From Asaia bogorensis (lineage in GTDB: Bacteria > Pseudomonadota > Alphaproteobacteria > Acetobacterales > Acetobacteraceae), in contig CAMBMS010000007.1 in assembly GCA_945868845.1 (NCBI GenBank), positions 1-64,000 of the forward strand: DNA of 64,000 nucleotides, read 5' to 3'. The notes beneath the pieces are model-generated. The model was not told where the DNA came from. It worked only from the letters and a program-made list of their open reading frames with translations, and made no database searches. The stretch's first letter is position 1. Each line of letters begins with the position of its first letter. This document shows, in pieces, positions 43,219 to 52,616 of the stretch. The translations under genes were made by a program, and so were the position numbers.

Positions 43219-44397
43219 ATGAGCGAAGAAACCATGATGGCGATCGGGGAGGATGATCCCGAGCTGCGCGAATCCGTCCGTAAGCTTTGTGAGAAATATC
43301 CTGGCAGCTACTGGAGCAAGCTGGAGGACGAGCAGGCCTACCCCACCGAATTCATCAACGAACTGACGGAAGCCGGCTTCCTCGGCGCGTTGATCCCGGA
43401 GGAGTACGGCGGTTCCGGCCTCTCGTTGCGTGCTGCCGCGGTGATCCTGGAAGAAATCAACGCCGCCGGCTGCAACGCCAGCCAGGGCCATGCGCAGATG
43501 TACATCATGGGCACCCTGCTGCGGCACGGCTCGGAGGAACAGAAGCGCAAATACCTGCCGGAAATTGCCGCCGGACGCATTCGCCTGCAGGCCTTCGGCG
43601 TGACCGAACCCTCCACGGGATCCGACACCACGCAACTAAAAACCCGTGCTACGCGCGACGGAAACAGCTACATCATCAACGGCCAGAAAGTCTGGACCTC
43701 TCGCGCGCTCTATTCCGACATGATGCTGTTGCTCGCCCGCACCACACCAGCGGACCAGACGCAAAAGCGAAGCGACGGCCTTTCGGTGTTCCTCATCGAC
43801 CTATCGGAAAAAAATCAGGGCAAGGGGCTGGATATCCGCCCGATCAAAGCGATGATCAATCACAATACAACGGAAGTTTTTTTCGATAATTTCCGTATTC
43901 CTGCCGACAGCCTGATCGGCGAGGAAGGTCGCGGCTTTCGCTACATCCTCGATGGCATGAACGCCGAGCGCATCTTGGTGGCCTCGGAAGCCGTGGGCGA
44001 TGGCCGCTATTTTATCAAAAAGGCGGTGAGCTACGCCAACGAACGCGTAGTGTTCGGCAAGCCGATCGGCCAGAATCAGGCAGTCCAATTCCCGATCGCG
44101 CGCGCCTGGGCAGAACTGGAAGGCGCCGACCTGGTCTGCCGCCGCGCCGCCGCTTTGTTCGACGCGGGCAAGGAGTGCGGCGCGGACGCCAATATCGCCA
44201 AGCTGCTCGCCTCGGAAGCGGCATGGAAAGCCGCCGAGACCTGCATGCAGACGTATGGTGGTTTCAGCTATGCGCGCGAATACGAGATCGAGCGTAAATG
44301 GCGCGACACACGCCTGTTCCAGATCGCCCCGATCTCCACCAACCTTATCCTCGGGTATGTCGGCCAGCATGTGCTGGGTATGCCGCGGTCGTACTGA
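43219..44397 (+). CDS. Acyl-CoA dehydrogenase with atypical catalytic site
   Basis: ATG 43219 preceded by ggaaggaga gives 392 residues. Standard domains are present: an N-terminal helical part with IPEEYGGSGLSLRAA, FAD-binding AFGVTEPSTGSDTTQLKTRA, and C-terminal ERVVFGKPIGQNQAVQF with CMQTYGGFSYAREYEIERKW and RDTRLFQIA. At the place where most members have YEGT with the catalytic Glu this protein has IAPIST. A Glu is instead present at residue 250 (GMNAERILVAS), the position used in isovaleryl- and long-chain acyl-CoA dehydrogenases. A branched or long acyl-CoA substrate is therefore possible. Confidence 0.9.
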   Translation: MSEETMMAIGEDDPELRESVRKLCEKYPGSYWSKLEDEQAYPTEFINELTEAGFLGALIPEEYGGSGLSLRAAAVILEEINAAGCNASQGHAQMYIMGTLLRHGSEEQKRKYLPEIAAGRIRLQAFGVTEPSTGSDTTQLKTRATRDGNSYIINGQKVWTSRALYSDMMLLLARTTPADQTQKRSDGLSVFLIDLSEKNQGKGLDIRPIKAMINHNTTEVFFDNFRIPADSLIGEEGRGFRYILDGMNAERILVASEAVGDGRYFIKKAVSYANERVVFGKPIGQNQAVQFPIARAWAELEGADLVCRRAAALFDAGKECGADANIAKLLASEAAWKAAETCMQTYGGFSYAREYEIERKWRDTRLFQIAPISTNLILGYVGQHVLGMPRSY

Positions 44398-44604
44398 AGA
44401 ATCGTCCGCGCGTTTAGGGGGTAATCCGCGCGCGCTGTCTCTCGCACCTGCGCGCGCAGGAAATGCTTTTCGACCGCATGGTCCATCAGTGCCGATTCAG
44501 AAACGGCATCACCTTAAGTTTCCAGTTGAAATAAGATGTGATCGCCAGACGCATGACAAAGATATTTCATGCCGCAAGCTTCTGCCCGGAGACGCGCGGG
44601 AGCT

Positions 44605-46002
44605 TTAATCCCCCGCCAGCTTGACCTGCGATGTGGGCGCGGCCATACGCATGAGCGACGAAATATCCTTCGTGGTATGGATCGCCAGCACCGCGTCCGC
44701 AAGATTTGCCGCGCGATCGACGCCGAGCACCGCGTCGGTCAGCCCAGCGAATTTGGCGCGCAGCTCGTCCTCGGTGAGGAAATTATCCGGCTCGCCCTTC
44801 GGCACCACGATTTTTTTCACGTAATCCTTACCACGCGCGCGAATGGTCACTTTGCCGGACATGTTGGCTGGAAACTCTGCCTCGATCTCCGGATCGAACT
44901 GGCAATTTATTTTACCGAGCATCGCCCGCACGGTCGGTTCCTGCAGGTTGCGGTAGGAATCCCAGCCCATCGCACCCGTCACCAACGCCGACGACAGCAC
45001 AAACGGCCCGGAAAATTGTCCATCCACCACATTCTGCGGATTGGCCTTGTGCGCCGCCGGCTCACCGATCAGCATCATCCCCGCCTTAGGTAGCCCGAGC
45101 GTGACGCTCTCGATTTCCTCCGGCCGGAATTTTTCCGCGTTGCGCAACGCTAGGATCGCGTCGATGCCGGCATGGCCATAACGGCAGGACGGATAGGGTT
45201 TCACGGCGGTCTTCATCAATTCGAACACGGTGCCGAGATCCTGCACCGCGCGCTCTGGCTTCGGCTCCGGCGCATAGGCGCGCAGGAAGCCGTGTCGTCC
45301 CTCGAACGCTTGCGAGGCGCCCTTGAAACCCTCACGCACCAGAACCGCAGCCGCGAGGCCATTCAGCGCTGCCCAACCCACCTGATGACGCTTCGTCCAC
45401 GCCCCGTTGGCGAGGAATTGCAGCGAGCCCGCGGTCTGGCTCAGCACCGTGCCCAGTGCACCTTCGATCTGTTCGGCGGAGAAACCGAACACCCGCCCTG
45501 CAGCTGCGGCAGCGCCAAAAGCCCCGCAGGTCGCGGTGGGGTGATAACCGCGGTCGTAGTGCGCCTTCGCGGGCAAGGCGAGCGCCACGCGGCAGGTGAT
45601 CTCATAGCCGGCGATGATGGCCGCCAGCACATCCGCACCGGAAGCCCCGACCATTTCCCCCGCCGCCAGCGCAGCCGGAATGACGGGCGCGCCCGGATGC
45701 AGCGACCCGGCGGCATGGGTATCATCGAAATCCAGCGAATGGGCCAGCGCGCCATTCAGATAAGCCGCGCCAGTCGGCGAATACCGCGCCGGATCGCCAA
45801 ACACGCCATTATTGCCCTGCGACATACCCAAGGCACGCACGGAGGCCAGGAAGGACGCGGTGCTCTCCGCGTCATGGCGCGCGCGCACGATATTACCCAC
45901 CAGGTCCAGCACAAGGAACCGCGCGCGGGTCACGACTTCCGGAGGCAATTGCGCCAGTGTCATGTCGGCGGTGAATTTCGCCAATACTGCCGTGATACCC
46001 AT
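44605..46002 (-). CDS. MmgE/PrpD-family protein
   Basis: ATG 46002 follows a near-perfect ribosome-binding site (aggagga) and gives 465 residues. It is all-helical in the first half, with the family signature NGALAHSLDFDDTHAAGSLH followed by PGAPVIPAALAAGE, and GYHPTATCGAFGAAAAAGRV. The C-terminal half has YPSCRYGHAGIDAILALRN. The family includes 2-methylcitrate dehydratase, cis-aconitate decarboxylase and uncharacterised hydro-lyases. There is no prpB or prpC nearby, so a 2-methylcitrate role is not indicated. It is divergent from mltB. Confidence 0.88.
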   Translation of the reverse strand: MGITAVLAKFTADMTLAQLPPEVVTRARFLVLDLVGNIVRARHDAESTASFLASVRALGMSQGNNGVFGDPARYSPTGAAYLNGALAHSLDFDDTHAAGSLHPGAPVIPAALAAGEMVGASGADVLAAIIAGYEITCRVALALPAKAHYDRGYHPTATCGAFGAAAAAGRVFGFSAEQIEGALGTVLSQTAGSLQFLANGAWTKRHQVGWAALNGLAAAVLVREGFKGASQAFEGRHGFLRAYAPEPKPERAVQDLGTVFELMKTAVKPYPSCRYGHAGIDAILALRNAEKFRPEEIESVTLGLPKAGMMLIGEPAAHKANPQNVVDGQFSGPFVLSSALVTGAMGWDSYRNLQEPTVRAMLGKINCQFDPEIEAEFPANMSGKVTIRARGKDYVKKIVVPKGEPDNFLTEDELRAKFAGLTDAVLGVDRAANLADAVLAIHTTKDISSLMRMAAPTSQVKLAGD

Positions 46003-46136
46003 GGATGTTATCCTCCTCATGTTGGATCCAATCTGCCGCAATCCGTTCCCACTTCCAAGTCCCGTGCGTCGGTTCAAGTCTGGCACTAACCCGCCCCCCT
46101 ACCCCTTCGCACGTCATTGCCGCCGAATCGCCATCT

Positions 46137-47126
46137 ATGACAAAAAGACCCATGCTCACGCGCCGCTTCCTACTCGCCACCCCGCCAGCCCTGATGGCCC
46201 CCGCCATTTTGGTCACGCCGTCACGCGCACAAGGCAATTTTCAGACATTCCTGGGCGGAATTCGCGAGGAAGCGCAGCGCCATGACGTTTCCCGCGCCAC
46301 ACTCGACCAAGCATTCGCCAATATCCAGCCCAATCCGAAAGTGATCGCGCTAGATCGCAAACAGCCTGAATTTACCATGACATGGGAGCAATATCACGCC
46401 CGCGTCATCTCGGATCAACGGATCGCCGATGGCCGCGCCGCGCGGCAGGCCAACGCTGCCTTGTTTCGTAGCATCGAGGAACGGTTTGGCGTCGATCCTC
46501 GCGTCGTTGCAGGAATCTGGGGGCTGGAAAGCCATTTTGGTACCAAGACAGGCGGTTTCCAGGTGATCGAAGCAGTGGCCACTCTCGCCTGGGAAGGCCG
46601 GCGGGCAAGTTTCTTCCGTGCCGAACTACTTGCCGCGCTGCGGATCCTGGAGAACCGCGATATCGCCATCGCCAACATGTCCGGCTCCTATGCCGGCGCG
46701 ATGGGGCAACCGCAATTCATGCCCACCTCCTTCCTGCGCTTGGCGGTCGATTTCGACGGCGATGGGCGCAAGGATATCTGGAACAGCCGGCCCGACGCCC
46801 TCGCATCGATCGCCAACTACCTGCAGAAATCGGGCTGGATAAGAGGCGAGAGCTGGGGCCAAAAAGTTCTATTGCCGACAAATCTGCCCACCACCATCGT
46901 CGGGCGAGACAACCGCCGGTCGCTGAACGACTGGCGTAACATGGGTATTCAATTGCTTGAGAAACCACGCGCGGGTTCCACCGCGCCATCCGCGATCATC
47001 CAGCCAGACGGGCAAGGCAATCCAGCATTCCTGATCTACAAGAATTTCGATGCCATCAAGCGCTATAACCCGTCCGATTTTTATGCCCTGGCCGTGGGTC
47101 TGATTGGGGATCGGATCGGAGCCTGA
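46137..47126 (+). CDS. mltB: Lytic murein transglycosylase B family (SLT_2)
   Basis: With ATG 46137 the protein has 329 residues and a signal peptide (LTRRFLLATPPALMAPAILV, cleavage near SRAQG). The catalytic Glu131 is in WGLESHFG, followed by LAWEGRRASFFRAELLAALR, GSYAGAMGQPQFMPTSFLRL and DFDGDGRKDIW. These are the hallmarks of MltB, which cleaves peptidoglycan glycan strands to 1,6-anhydro products in the periplasm. It starts a plus-strand cell-wall run with rlpA 3 bp and dacC further downstream. Confidence 0.92.
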   Translation: MTKRPMLTRRFLLATPPALMAPAILVTPSRAQGNFQTFLGGIREEAQRHDVSRATLDQAFANIQPNPKVIALDRKQPEFTMTWEQYHARVISDQRIADGRAARQANAALFRSIEERFGVDPRVVAGIWGLESHFGTKTGGFQVIEAVATLAWEGRRASFFRAELLAALRILENRDIAIANMSGSYAGAMGQPQFMPTSFLRLAVDFDGDGRKDIWNSRPDALASIANYLQKSGWIRGESWGQKVLLPTNLPTTIVGRDNRRSLNDWRNMGIQLLEKPRAGSTAPSAIIQPDGQGNPAFLIYKNFDAIKRYNPSDFYALAVGLIGDRIGA

Positions 47127-47129
47127 CAC

Positions 47130-48017
47130 ATGCGACAGCACTCAGGATCCTCCACGCCGGCCCCGTTGCTGCTAGCAATGGGTCTAACGTTGGCGATGGT
47201 TCTCACTGGATGCTCCCCGCGCGAGACGGGAAGAGCGCGTTATCTGCTGGGACCGGCCTATCAAAGGGACAATGTCTGGTACTATCCGCGAGAAAATTAC
47301 AGTGGCGTGCAAACCGGCCTTGCGGCAGTCGCGGCAAGCCGCCATCCCGCCACCACCGCGAATGGGGAATTCTATGATCCCACGGCGCTCGCGGCTGGCC
47401 ATCCGACGTTGCAGCTGCCGGCCATCGCGCGCGTGACCAATCTGGAAAATGGCCTGGCGGTAATACTACGGATCAACGATCGCGGCCCCGACCGACCCCA
47501 CCGGCTACTGGAACTGACGCCGCGCGCCGCCAGCCTGCTCGGCATTCCCGCCACCGGCGGGACCCAGATCCGCGTCGATATCCTGGAAACGGAAAGCCGC
47601 ACGGCGGTGGAAGACCTGGCCAGCACGCCCCGCCTAGACATCGACACCGCCCCGCGCGGCGTTGTGCGGCAAGAGGGCGCAAGCCAGCCTCCCTCCCCCG
47701 CGCTGGCCGAGGCACCACCGGCGCAGGTGCGCCTGCACCGGATGCCGAACACCCTGATGCAGACCAGCTTCACGCCAGGCGCTCTGTTCATCCGCCTAGG
47801 CAGTTTCGGCCGGGCCGAATTCGCCGAGCGCCAACGCGCCCGGCTGGCGCATCTCGCACCCACACTGGAAACCGAACGGGAAGGCCGCCAAATGACCTAC
47901 CGGCTCAGCATCGGCCCGCTACACAATATCGCCGCCGCCGATGCCACTCTCGATCAGGTTTTCCATGCCGGCATCACTGACGGGAGGATCGTCGTCGTCC
48001 ATGCGACAACGCAATAG
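47130..48017 (+). CDS. rlpA: RlpA-like septal ring lytic transglycosylase lipoprotein
   Basis: This 295-residue protein has a lipobox (MVLTGC, Cys near residue 28), a double-psi beta-barrel domain, and a C-terminal SPOR-like domain. The barrel runs about residues 55-155, with GLAAVAASRHPATTANGEFY, NGLAVILRINDRGP and RLLELTPRAASLLGI. The SPOR-like part is around LFIRLGSFGRAEFAERQRAR. RlpA binds denuded peptidoglycan at the septum. Usual RlpA has GKASWYG with H-x-x-x-T-A-x-G; here the barrel start is variant (SRHPATTANGE), keeping the T-A-x-G-E. Confidence 0.85.
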   Translation: MRQHSGSSTPAPLLLAMGLTLAMVLTGCSPRETGRARYLLGPAYQRDNVWYYPRENYSGVQTGLAAVAASRHPATTANGEFYDPTALAAGHPTLQLPAIARVTNLENGLAVILRINDRGPDRPHRLLELTPRAASLLGIPATGGTQIRVDILETESRTAVEDLASTPRLDIDTAPRGVVRQEGASQPPSPALAEAPPAQVRLHRMPNTLMQTSFTPGALFIRLGSFGRAEFAERQRARLAHLAPTLETEREGRQMTYRLSIGPLHNIAAADATLDQVFHAGITDGRIVVVHATTQ

Positions 48018-48032
48018 ACAGGAGAGCGACGC

Positions 48033-49271
48033 ATGATCCGCCCGTACACAATCTATCGGCGTTCCACGTTGCTGACCGCTTCCGCGCTGATGCTCGCGCC
48101 ACGCATGGCGTGGGCGCAGGACCGCCGCCCCAGCCAGCCATCGCCCGCCCCACGCCCCCGCCCCCCCGCGCCCAGCACCACCAACAGCGGCCCAGCGCAG
48201 ACCCCGCTCGGCACGCTCGACACGGCGGCGAAGTTCGCCTTGGCGATCGATTTCACCACTGGCGCGATCCTGCTCGATAAGGGTGGCGACATGCCGATGC
48301 CGCCTTCCTCGATGACGAAGCTGATGACCGCCTATCTCGTCTACGAGGCCCTGAAATCGGGGCGATTGAAACTCACCCACGAACTCAGCGTCAGCGAGCG
48401 CGCCTGGCGCATGGGTGGGTCGAAAATGTTCGTCCAGGTCGGCAACAATGTGAAGGTGGAAGATCTGATCCGCGGCATGATCGTCCAGTCCGGCAACGAC
48501 GCCTGCATCGTCCTCGCCGAGGCGCTGGCCGGCTCGGAAGAAAACTTCGCCGAGCAAATGACCGCAAAGGCACGCGAGCTGGGCCTGGCAAGTGCCACTT
48601 TTCGCAATTCCACCGGCTGGCCGGATCCCTCGCATCGCATTTCGCCACGCGATCTGGCGCTGCTAGCAAAGCGGATTATCCTGGATTTTCCCGAATATTA
48701 TCACTACGATTCAGAAAAATCTTTTAAATACAATGGAATTGAACAAGAAAACCGTAATCCCCTGGTGCAAAAGGGTGTGGCTGACGGATTAAAGACCGGC
48801 CATACCGAGGAGGGCGGATATGGCCTGGTTGCGTCCTCCCTGCGTGCCGGACGGCGGGTGATCCTGGTTATCAACGGCCTCACCTCCAAGCGCCAACGCG
48901 CCGAAGAGGCGGGGCGGCTGATGGAATGGTGTTTCCGCGAATTCGAGAACGTGGCCCTGTTCCGGGCAAGCGATGTGCTGGACAAGGCCCCGGTCTGGCT
49001 GGGCGAGGCGCCAACCGTCCCGCTGGTGCCGGGGCACGATCTTGTCCTGACCCTGCCGCGCAACTGGCGGCGCAATGCTCAACTATCCATACGTTTCGAC
49101 GCGCCAGTGAAAGCCCCGGTGGCCAAGGGAGACCGACTCGGCACGATCACGGTCGGCGGACAGGGCGTGCCGCCGACAGAACTACCATTGCTGGCTGGCG
49201 CAGATGTGCCAAGACTGGGCTTACCTGGACGCGCCATAGCGGTGCTGACCCGGATGCTTGGCAAGGGATAG
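48033..49271 (+). CDS. dacC: D-alanyl-D-alanine carboxypeptidase (PBP5/6 family)
   Basis: This 412-residue protein has a signal peptide (to about AWAQ, residue 29), a proline-rich linker, then the serine-peptidase S11 domain. SxxK is at Ser93-Lys96 (PPSSMTKLMTAY), SGN at 153-155 (VQSGNDACI) and KTG at 254-256 (DGLKTGHTEEGGYG). A C-terminal PBP5_C domain and membrane-associating tail follow. It trims terminal D-Ala from peptidoglycan stem peptides. The gene lies 15 bp after rlpA and 5 bp before tmk. Confidence 0.92.
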   Translation: MIRPYTIYRRSTLLTASALMLAPRMAWAQDRRPSQPSPAPRPRPPAPSTTNSGPAQTPLGTLDTAAKFALAIDFTTGAILLDKGGDMPMPPSSMTKLMTAYLVYEALKSGRLKLTHELSVSERAWRMGGSKMFVQVGNNVKVEDLIRGMIVQSGNDACIVLAEALAGSEENFAEQMTAKARELGLASATFRNSTGWPDPSHRISPRDLALLAKRIILDFPEYYHYDSEKSFKYNGIEQENRNPLVQKGVADGLKTGHTEEGGYGLVASSLRAGRRVILVINGLTSKRQRAEEAGRLMEWCFREFENVALFRASDVLDKAPVWLGEAPTVPLVPGHDLVLTLPRNWRRNAQLSIRFDAPVKAPVAKGDRLGTITVGGQGVPPTELPLLAGADVPRLGLPGRAIAVLTRMLGKG

Positions 49272-49276
49272 CTTGC

Positions 49277-49900
49277 GTGGCCGGACATTTCCTGACCTTT
49301 GAGGGTGGCGAGGGCGCCGGTAAATCGACCCAGGCGCGATTGCTGGCCGCTGCGCTCTGCGCGCGGGGCTTGCCGGTGCTACGGACTCGCGAACCTGGCG
49401 GCACGCCGGGAGCCGAACGGCTGCGCGCGTTGTTGCTCGGCGGTGAAACCGACTGGTCCGCGCCGGCGGAAGCATTGTTACACTTCGCCGCCCGCGCGGA
49501 ACATATCGAGCGTAGCATCCGGCCGGCGCTGGATGCCGGATTTTGGGTGATTTGCGATCGGTTCAGTGATTCGACCCTTGCCTACCAGGGCTATGGCCAG
49601 GGCGCGGACCGCGGCCTAATTCGCCAACTTGGCAGGTTGATGAATCTCGTGCCTCACATGACATTTATCCTAAATATATCTGATGATATAGCAAAATATC
49701 GCCTTTTTCACCGTGGCGAAGATGCCGACCGCTATGAACGGTTAGACGCTTTCTTCCATTCCAGGGTGAATGTCGGCTTCCGCGACATCGCCGCCGCCGC
49801 CCCCGAGCGCTGCGTGCTCGTCGCCGCGGATGGCAGTGAGCACGCGGTGCACCAATCCATCATGACGGCGCTGCAGCATCGGCTGGACGTGCCGGCATGA
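49277..49900 (+). CDS. tmk: Thymidylate kinase
   Basis: GTG 49277 is the start that fits the fold (AGHFLTFEGGEGAGKSTQAR); the protein has 207 residues. The P-loop is GGEGAGKST, followed by the dTMP-binding TREPGGTPGAERLR and the DRFSDSTLAYQGYGQGAD segment. It makes dTDP from dTMP. Codon use at 49660-49720 is locally AT-rich (NISDDIAKYR). The last 4 bp overlap holB, the standard tmk-holB coupling. Confidence 0.95.
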   Translation: MAGHFLTFEGGEGAGKSTQARLLAAALCARGLPVLRTREPGGTPGAERLRALLLGGETDWSAPAEALLHFAARAEHIERSIRPALDAGFWVICDRFSDSTLAYQGYGQGADRGLIRQLGRLMNLVPHMTFILNISDDIAKYRLFHRGEDADRYERLDAFFHSRVNVGFRDIAAAAPERCVLVAADGSEHAVHQSIMTALQHRLDVPA

Positions 49901-50907
49901 GCGCGTCGGTACCGCGCGCCAATCCATTGCTGTTCGGCCATGCGGCTGCGGAAGCCATCCTGGCGGACGCAGCGCGCTCGGGCCGGCTGCATCATGCCTG
50001 GTTGATCACCGGACCAGAGGGCGTGGGTAAGGCCACCCTCGCCTATCGTTTTGCTCGCCGCCTGCTTGCTGGCTTACCCGACGAACAATCACTGGCGCTG
50101 GATGCGGCCCATCCCGTATTCCGCCGCGTCGCCGCCGGCGCGCATGCCGACCTGCTGACCGTCGAGCTGGCCTATGACGACAAGCGCAAGCGCATGCGGG
50201 CGCAGATTTCGGTGGACGATGTCCGTCGCATCTCCGCCTTTATGGCCCTCACGCCGGCCGAGGGCGGCTGGAGGGTGGCGATCGTCGATGGCGCGGAAAA
50301 CCTGAACCAGAACTCAGCCAATGCGCTGTTGAAAATCCTGGAGGAACCACCACGGCGCGCCATCCTCCTCCTGGTTTGTTCCTCCCCCGGTACGCTCTTG
50401 CCCACCATCCGCAGCCGCTGCCGCCGGCTGGCCCTGGCGCCATTGGACGATGAGGCGATGGCGGGGGCATTGGCGGCCTATCTGCCGAACGTGGACGCCG
50501 ATGAACGCACCCGCCTTGCCGACCTGGCGGATGGCGCGCCGGGCCGGGCCTTGCTGTTGGCGGACGCCGAAGGCATTTCGGTGGCCCGGCTGGTGGATGA
50601 CGTGCTGGCCGATTTGCCCGCCATCGGGGCCGGGCGCGGCTATGCTGTAGCGGATGCGCTGGGGCGCAGCGACACGGGCTTTTCCACCTTCATGGACCTC
50701 CTCCGTGCCGCCATCACCGCCGCCGTACGCGCGGCCGCGCGCGGCCGCGCCGACCCCGACCAGCAACGTCTCGCCGCCCTGCTGCCCCTGGCTGGCTGGG
50801 CGGAGCTATGGCACACGCTGACCCGGCTGCAAGACGAAACCGAACGCTTCGCACTGGACAAGCGGCAGGCACTGGTCCAGGCCCTCGGCTTGCTACCCCA
50901 TCGCTAG
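49897..50907 (+). CDS. holB: DNA polymerase III delta' subunit
   Basis: This 336-residue AAA+ clamp-loader subunit shows HHAWLITGPEGVGKATLAYR with the variant P-loop GVGKAT, VDDVRRISAFMALTPAEGGW, ENLNQNSANALLKILEEPPR (delta' signature) and the SRC-type sensor SRCRRL. It acts in the clamp loader with DnaX and HolA. It overlaps tmk by ATGA and precedes metG by 9 bp. Confidence 0.93.
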   Translation: MSASVPRANPLLFGHAAAEAILADAARSGRLHHAWLITGPEGVGKATLAYRFARRLLAGLPDEQSLALDAAHPVFRRVAAGAHADLLTVELAYDDKRKRMRAQISVDDVRRISAFMALTPAEGGWRVAIVDGAENLNQNSANALLKILEEPPRRAILLLVCSSPGTLLPTIRSRCRRLALAPLDDEAMAGALAAYLPNVDADERTRLADLADGAPGRALLLADAEGISVARLVDDVLADLPAIGAGRGYAVADALGRSDTGFSTFMDLLRAAITAAVRAAARGRADPDQQRLAALLPLAGWAELWHTLTRLQDETERFALDKRQALVQALGLLPHR

Positions 50908-50916
50908 AGATTTTTT

Positions 50917-52455
50917 ATGACCAAGCGCTGCTACATCACCACCCCAATTTATTACGTGAATGGTGCGCCGCATATAGGCCACGCCTATACCTCTATCGCG
51001 ACCGACGTAATGGCCCGCTTTAAGCGCCTGGATGGCTATGACGTTTTGTTCGTCACCGGCACCGACGAACATGGCCAGAAGGTGGAAAAAGCGGCGCGCG
51101 ACGCCGGCATGGACACGCATGCCTTCACCGACAAGGTTTCCGCCGATTTCCGCGCCATGGCCGATGCCATGGGCATTTCCTATGACGATCATATCCGCAC
51201 TACGGAAGACCGCCACAAGCGTTCCTGCGCCGAACTCTGGAAACGCATCGCGGCGTCCGGCAACATCCATCTGGGGCATTACGAAGGCTGGTACGCTGTG
51301 CGCGACGAGGCTTTTTACGATGAGGGAGAGCTGACAACGCGCCCTGATGGAACCAAAGTCGCTCCCTCCGGTGCCCCGGTCGAATGGGTCCGCGAGCCTA
51401 GTTATTTTTTCAAACTGTCCGAATGGCAGGACAAGTTGTTGAAATTCTATGAGGACAATCCCGACTTCATCGCCCCGACTTCTCGGCGCAATGAAGTTTT
51501 AAGCTTTGTCCGTGGCGGCCTGCTCGATCTTTCGATCAGCCGCACCACCTTCGATTGGGGCATTCAGGTGCCGGGCGCGCCCGGCCATGTGATGTATGTC
51601 TGGCTAGATGCGCTGACCAATTACATCACTGCCGCCGGGTTCCCCGATGAGACGACCGAAACCTGGCAAAAATTCTGGCCTGCCGATGTGCATTTCGTTG
51701 GCAAGGACATTATCCGGTTTCACGCCGTCTACTGGCCCGCTTTCCTGATGGCCGCCGGCATCGCGCTGCCGAAGCGCATTTCCTCGCATGGCTGGTGGGT
51801 GGTGGACGGCGAAAAAATGAGCAAATCCGTCGGCAACGTGATCGCGCCACGCACATTGGCGGAAACCTACGGCCTCGATCAGATCCGCTTTTTTCTGCTG
51901 CGCGAAAAACCCTTCGGCACCGATGGATCTATGAGCCACTCCGCCATCGTCAACCGCATCAACACCGAGCTGGCGAACGATCTCGGCAATCTCGCCCAGC
52001 GCACACTCTCGCTCATCGCACGCAATTGCGCCTCCATGCTGCCTGCCTTTGGCGCAGAAACGGACGCAGACCGGGATTTACTGGCTGCCGCCAATGCCCT
52101 GCCCAACCAGCTACGTGCCGCTATTGACCGCCAGGATTTCCATGAAGCGCTGGAAGATGTGTGGAAAGTCATCCGCGCCTGCAACGCCTATATCGACCAC
52201 CAGGCTCCCTGGGCCTTGCGCAAGACCGATATCGCCCGCATGGGTGTGGTGTTGTACGTGCTGGTCGGTGCGCTGCGCGTGATTGCCACCGTGTTGCAAC
52301 CCTTCATGCCCAGCAGCATGGCAAAGATGCTGGATCAGCTCGGCGTGGCCGCCGACGCGCGCAACCTGGCCGCATTGGCCACGCCCCTCGCGGAGGGCAC
52401 GGTCCTGCCGCCGCCGCAGGGCGTGTTTCCGCGTTACGTGGAGCCAGCGCTCTAA
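50917..52455 (+). CDS. metG: Methionyl-tRNA synthetase
   Basis: This 512-residue class I synthetase has HIGH at residues 19-22 (NGAPHIGHAYTSIATD) and KMSKS at 300-304 (DGEKMSKSVGNVIAP). The anticodon-binding helical domain contains NTELANDLGNLAQRTLSLIA and the DHQAPWALRKTD element. The short form without the C-terminal EMAP/Arc1p domain is usual in Alphaproteobacteria. Its stop TAA overlaps, tail to tail, the stop of a small minus-strand gene. Confidence 0.96.
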   Translation: MTKRCYITTPIYYVNGAPHIGHAYTSIATDVMARFKRLDGYDVLFVTGTDEHGQKVEKAARDAGMDTHAFTDKVSADFRAMADAMGISYDDHIRTTEDRHKRSCAELWKRIAASGNIHLGHYEGWYAVRDEAFYDEGELTTRPDGTKVAPSGAPVEWVREPSYFFKLSEWQDKLLKFYEDNPDFIAPTSRRNEVLSFVRGGLLDLSISRTTFDWGIQVPGAPGHVMYVWLDALTNYITAAGFPDETTETWQKFWPADVHFVGKDIIRFHAVYWPAFLMAAGIALPKRISSHGWWVVDGEKMSKSVGNVIAPRTLAETYGLDQIRFFLLREKPFGTDGSMSHSAIVNRINTELANDLGNLAQRTLSLIARNCASMLPAFGAETDADRDLLAAANALPNQLRAAIDRQDFHEALEDVWKVIRACNAYIDHQAPWALRKTDIARMGVVLYVLVGALRVIATVLQPFMPSSMAKMLDQLGVAADARNLAALATPLAEGTVLPPPQGVFPRYVEPAL

Positions 52456-52616
52456 TTTTTTTCCGGCTTGCTCTGGTCACGCGCGCGCGCCTGCTGCTTG
52501 CGTTTGCGCAAATTCTCCCGCAGCGCCGCCGCTTCGCGTTCCTGCCGTGCCTTGCGATCGGCCTCAGCCCTCGGTGTGGCCCTCGGTGATGTTCTGGGTG
52601 GTGATTTTCCCGTCAT
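52452..52616 (-). CDS. Small basic helical protein (54 aa)
   Basis: This short ORF starts at ATG 52616 (MTGKSPPRTSPRATPRAEAD) and continues with KARQEREAAALRENLRKRKQ and QARARDQSKPEKN. It has a proline-rich head and one long charged helix. Many alphaproteobacteria have 50-60-residue proteins of this form (R-Q-x-R-E-A-A-A-L-R-x-N-L-x-R-R-K-x-Q), so I think it is real and conserved, with unknown function. It overlaps the metG stop codon convergently by 4 bp. Confidence 0.6.
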   Translation of the reverse strand: MTGKSPPRTSPRATPRAEADRKARQEREAAALRENLRKRKQQARARDQSKPEKN

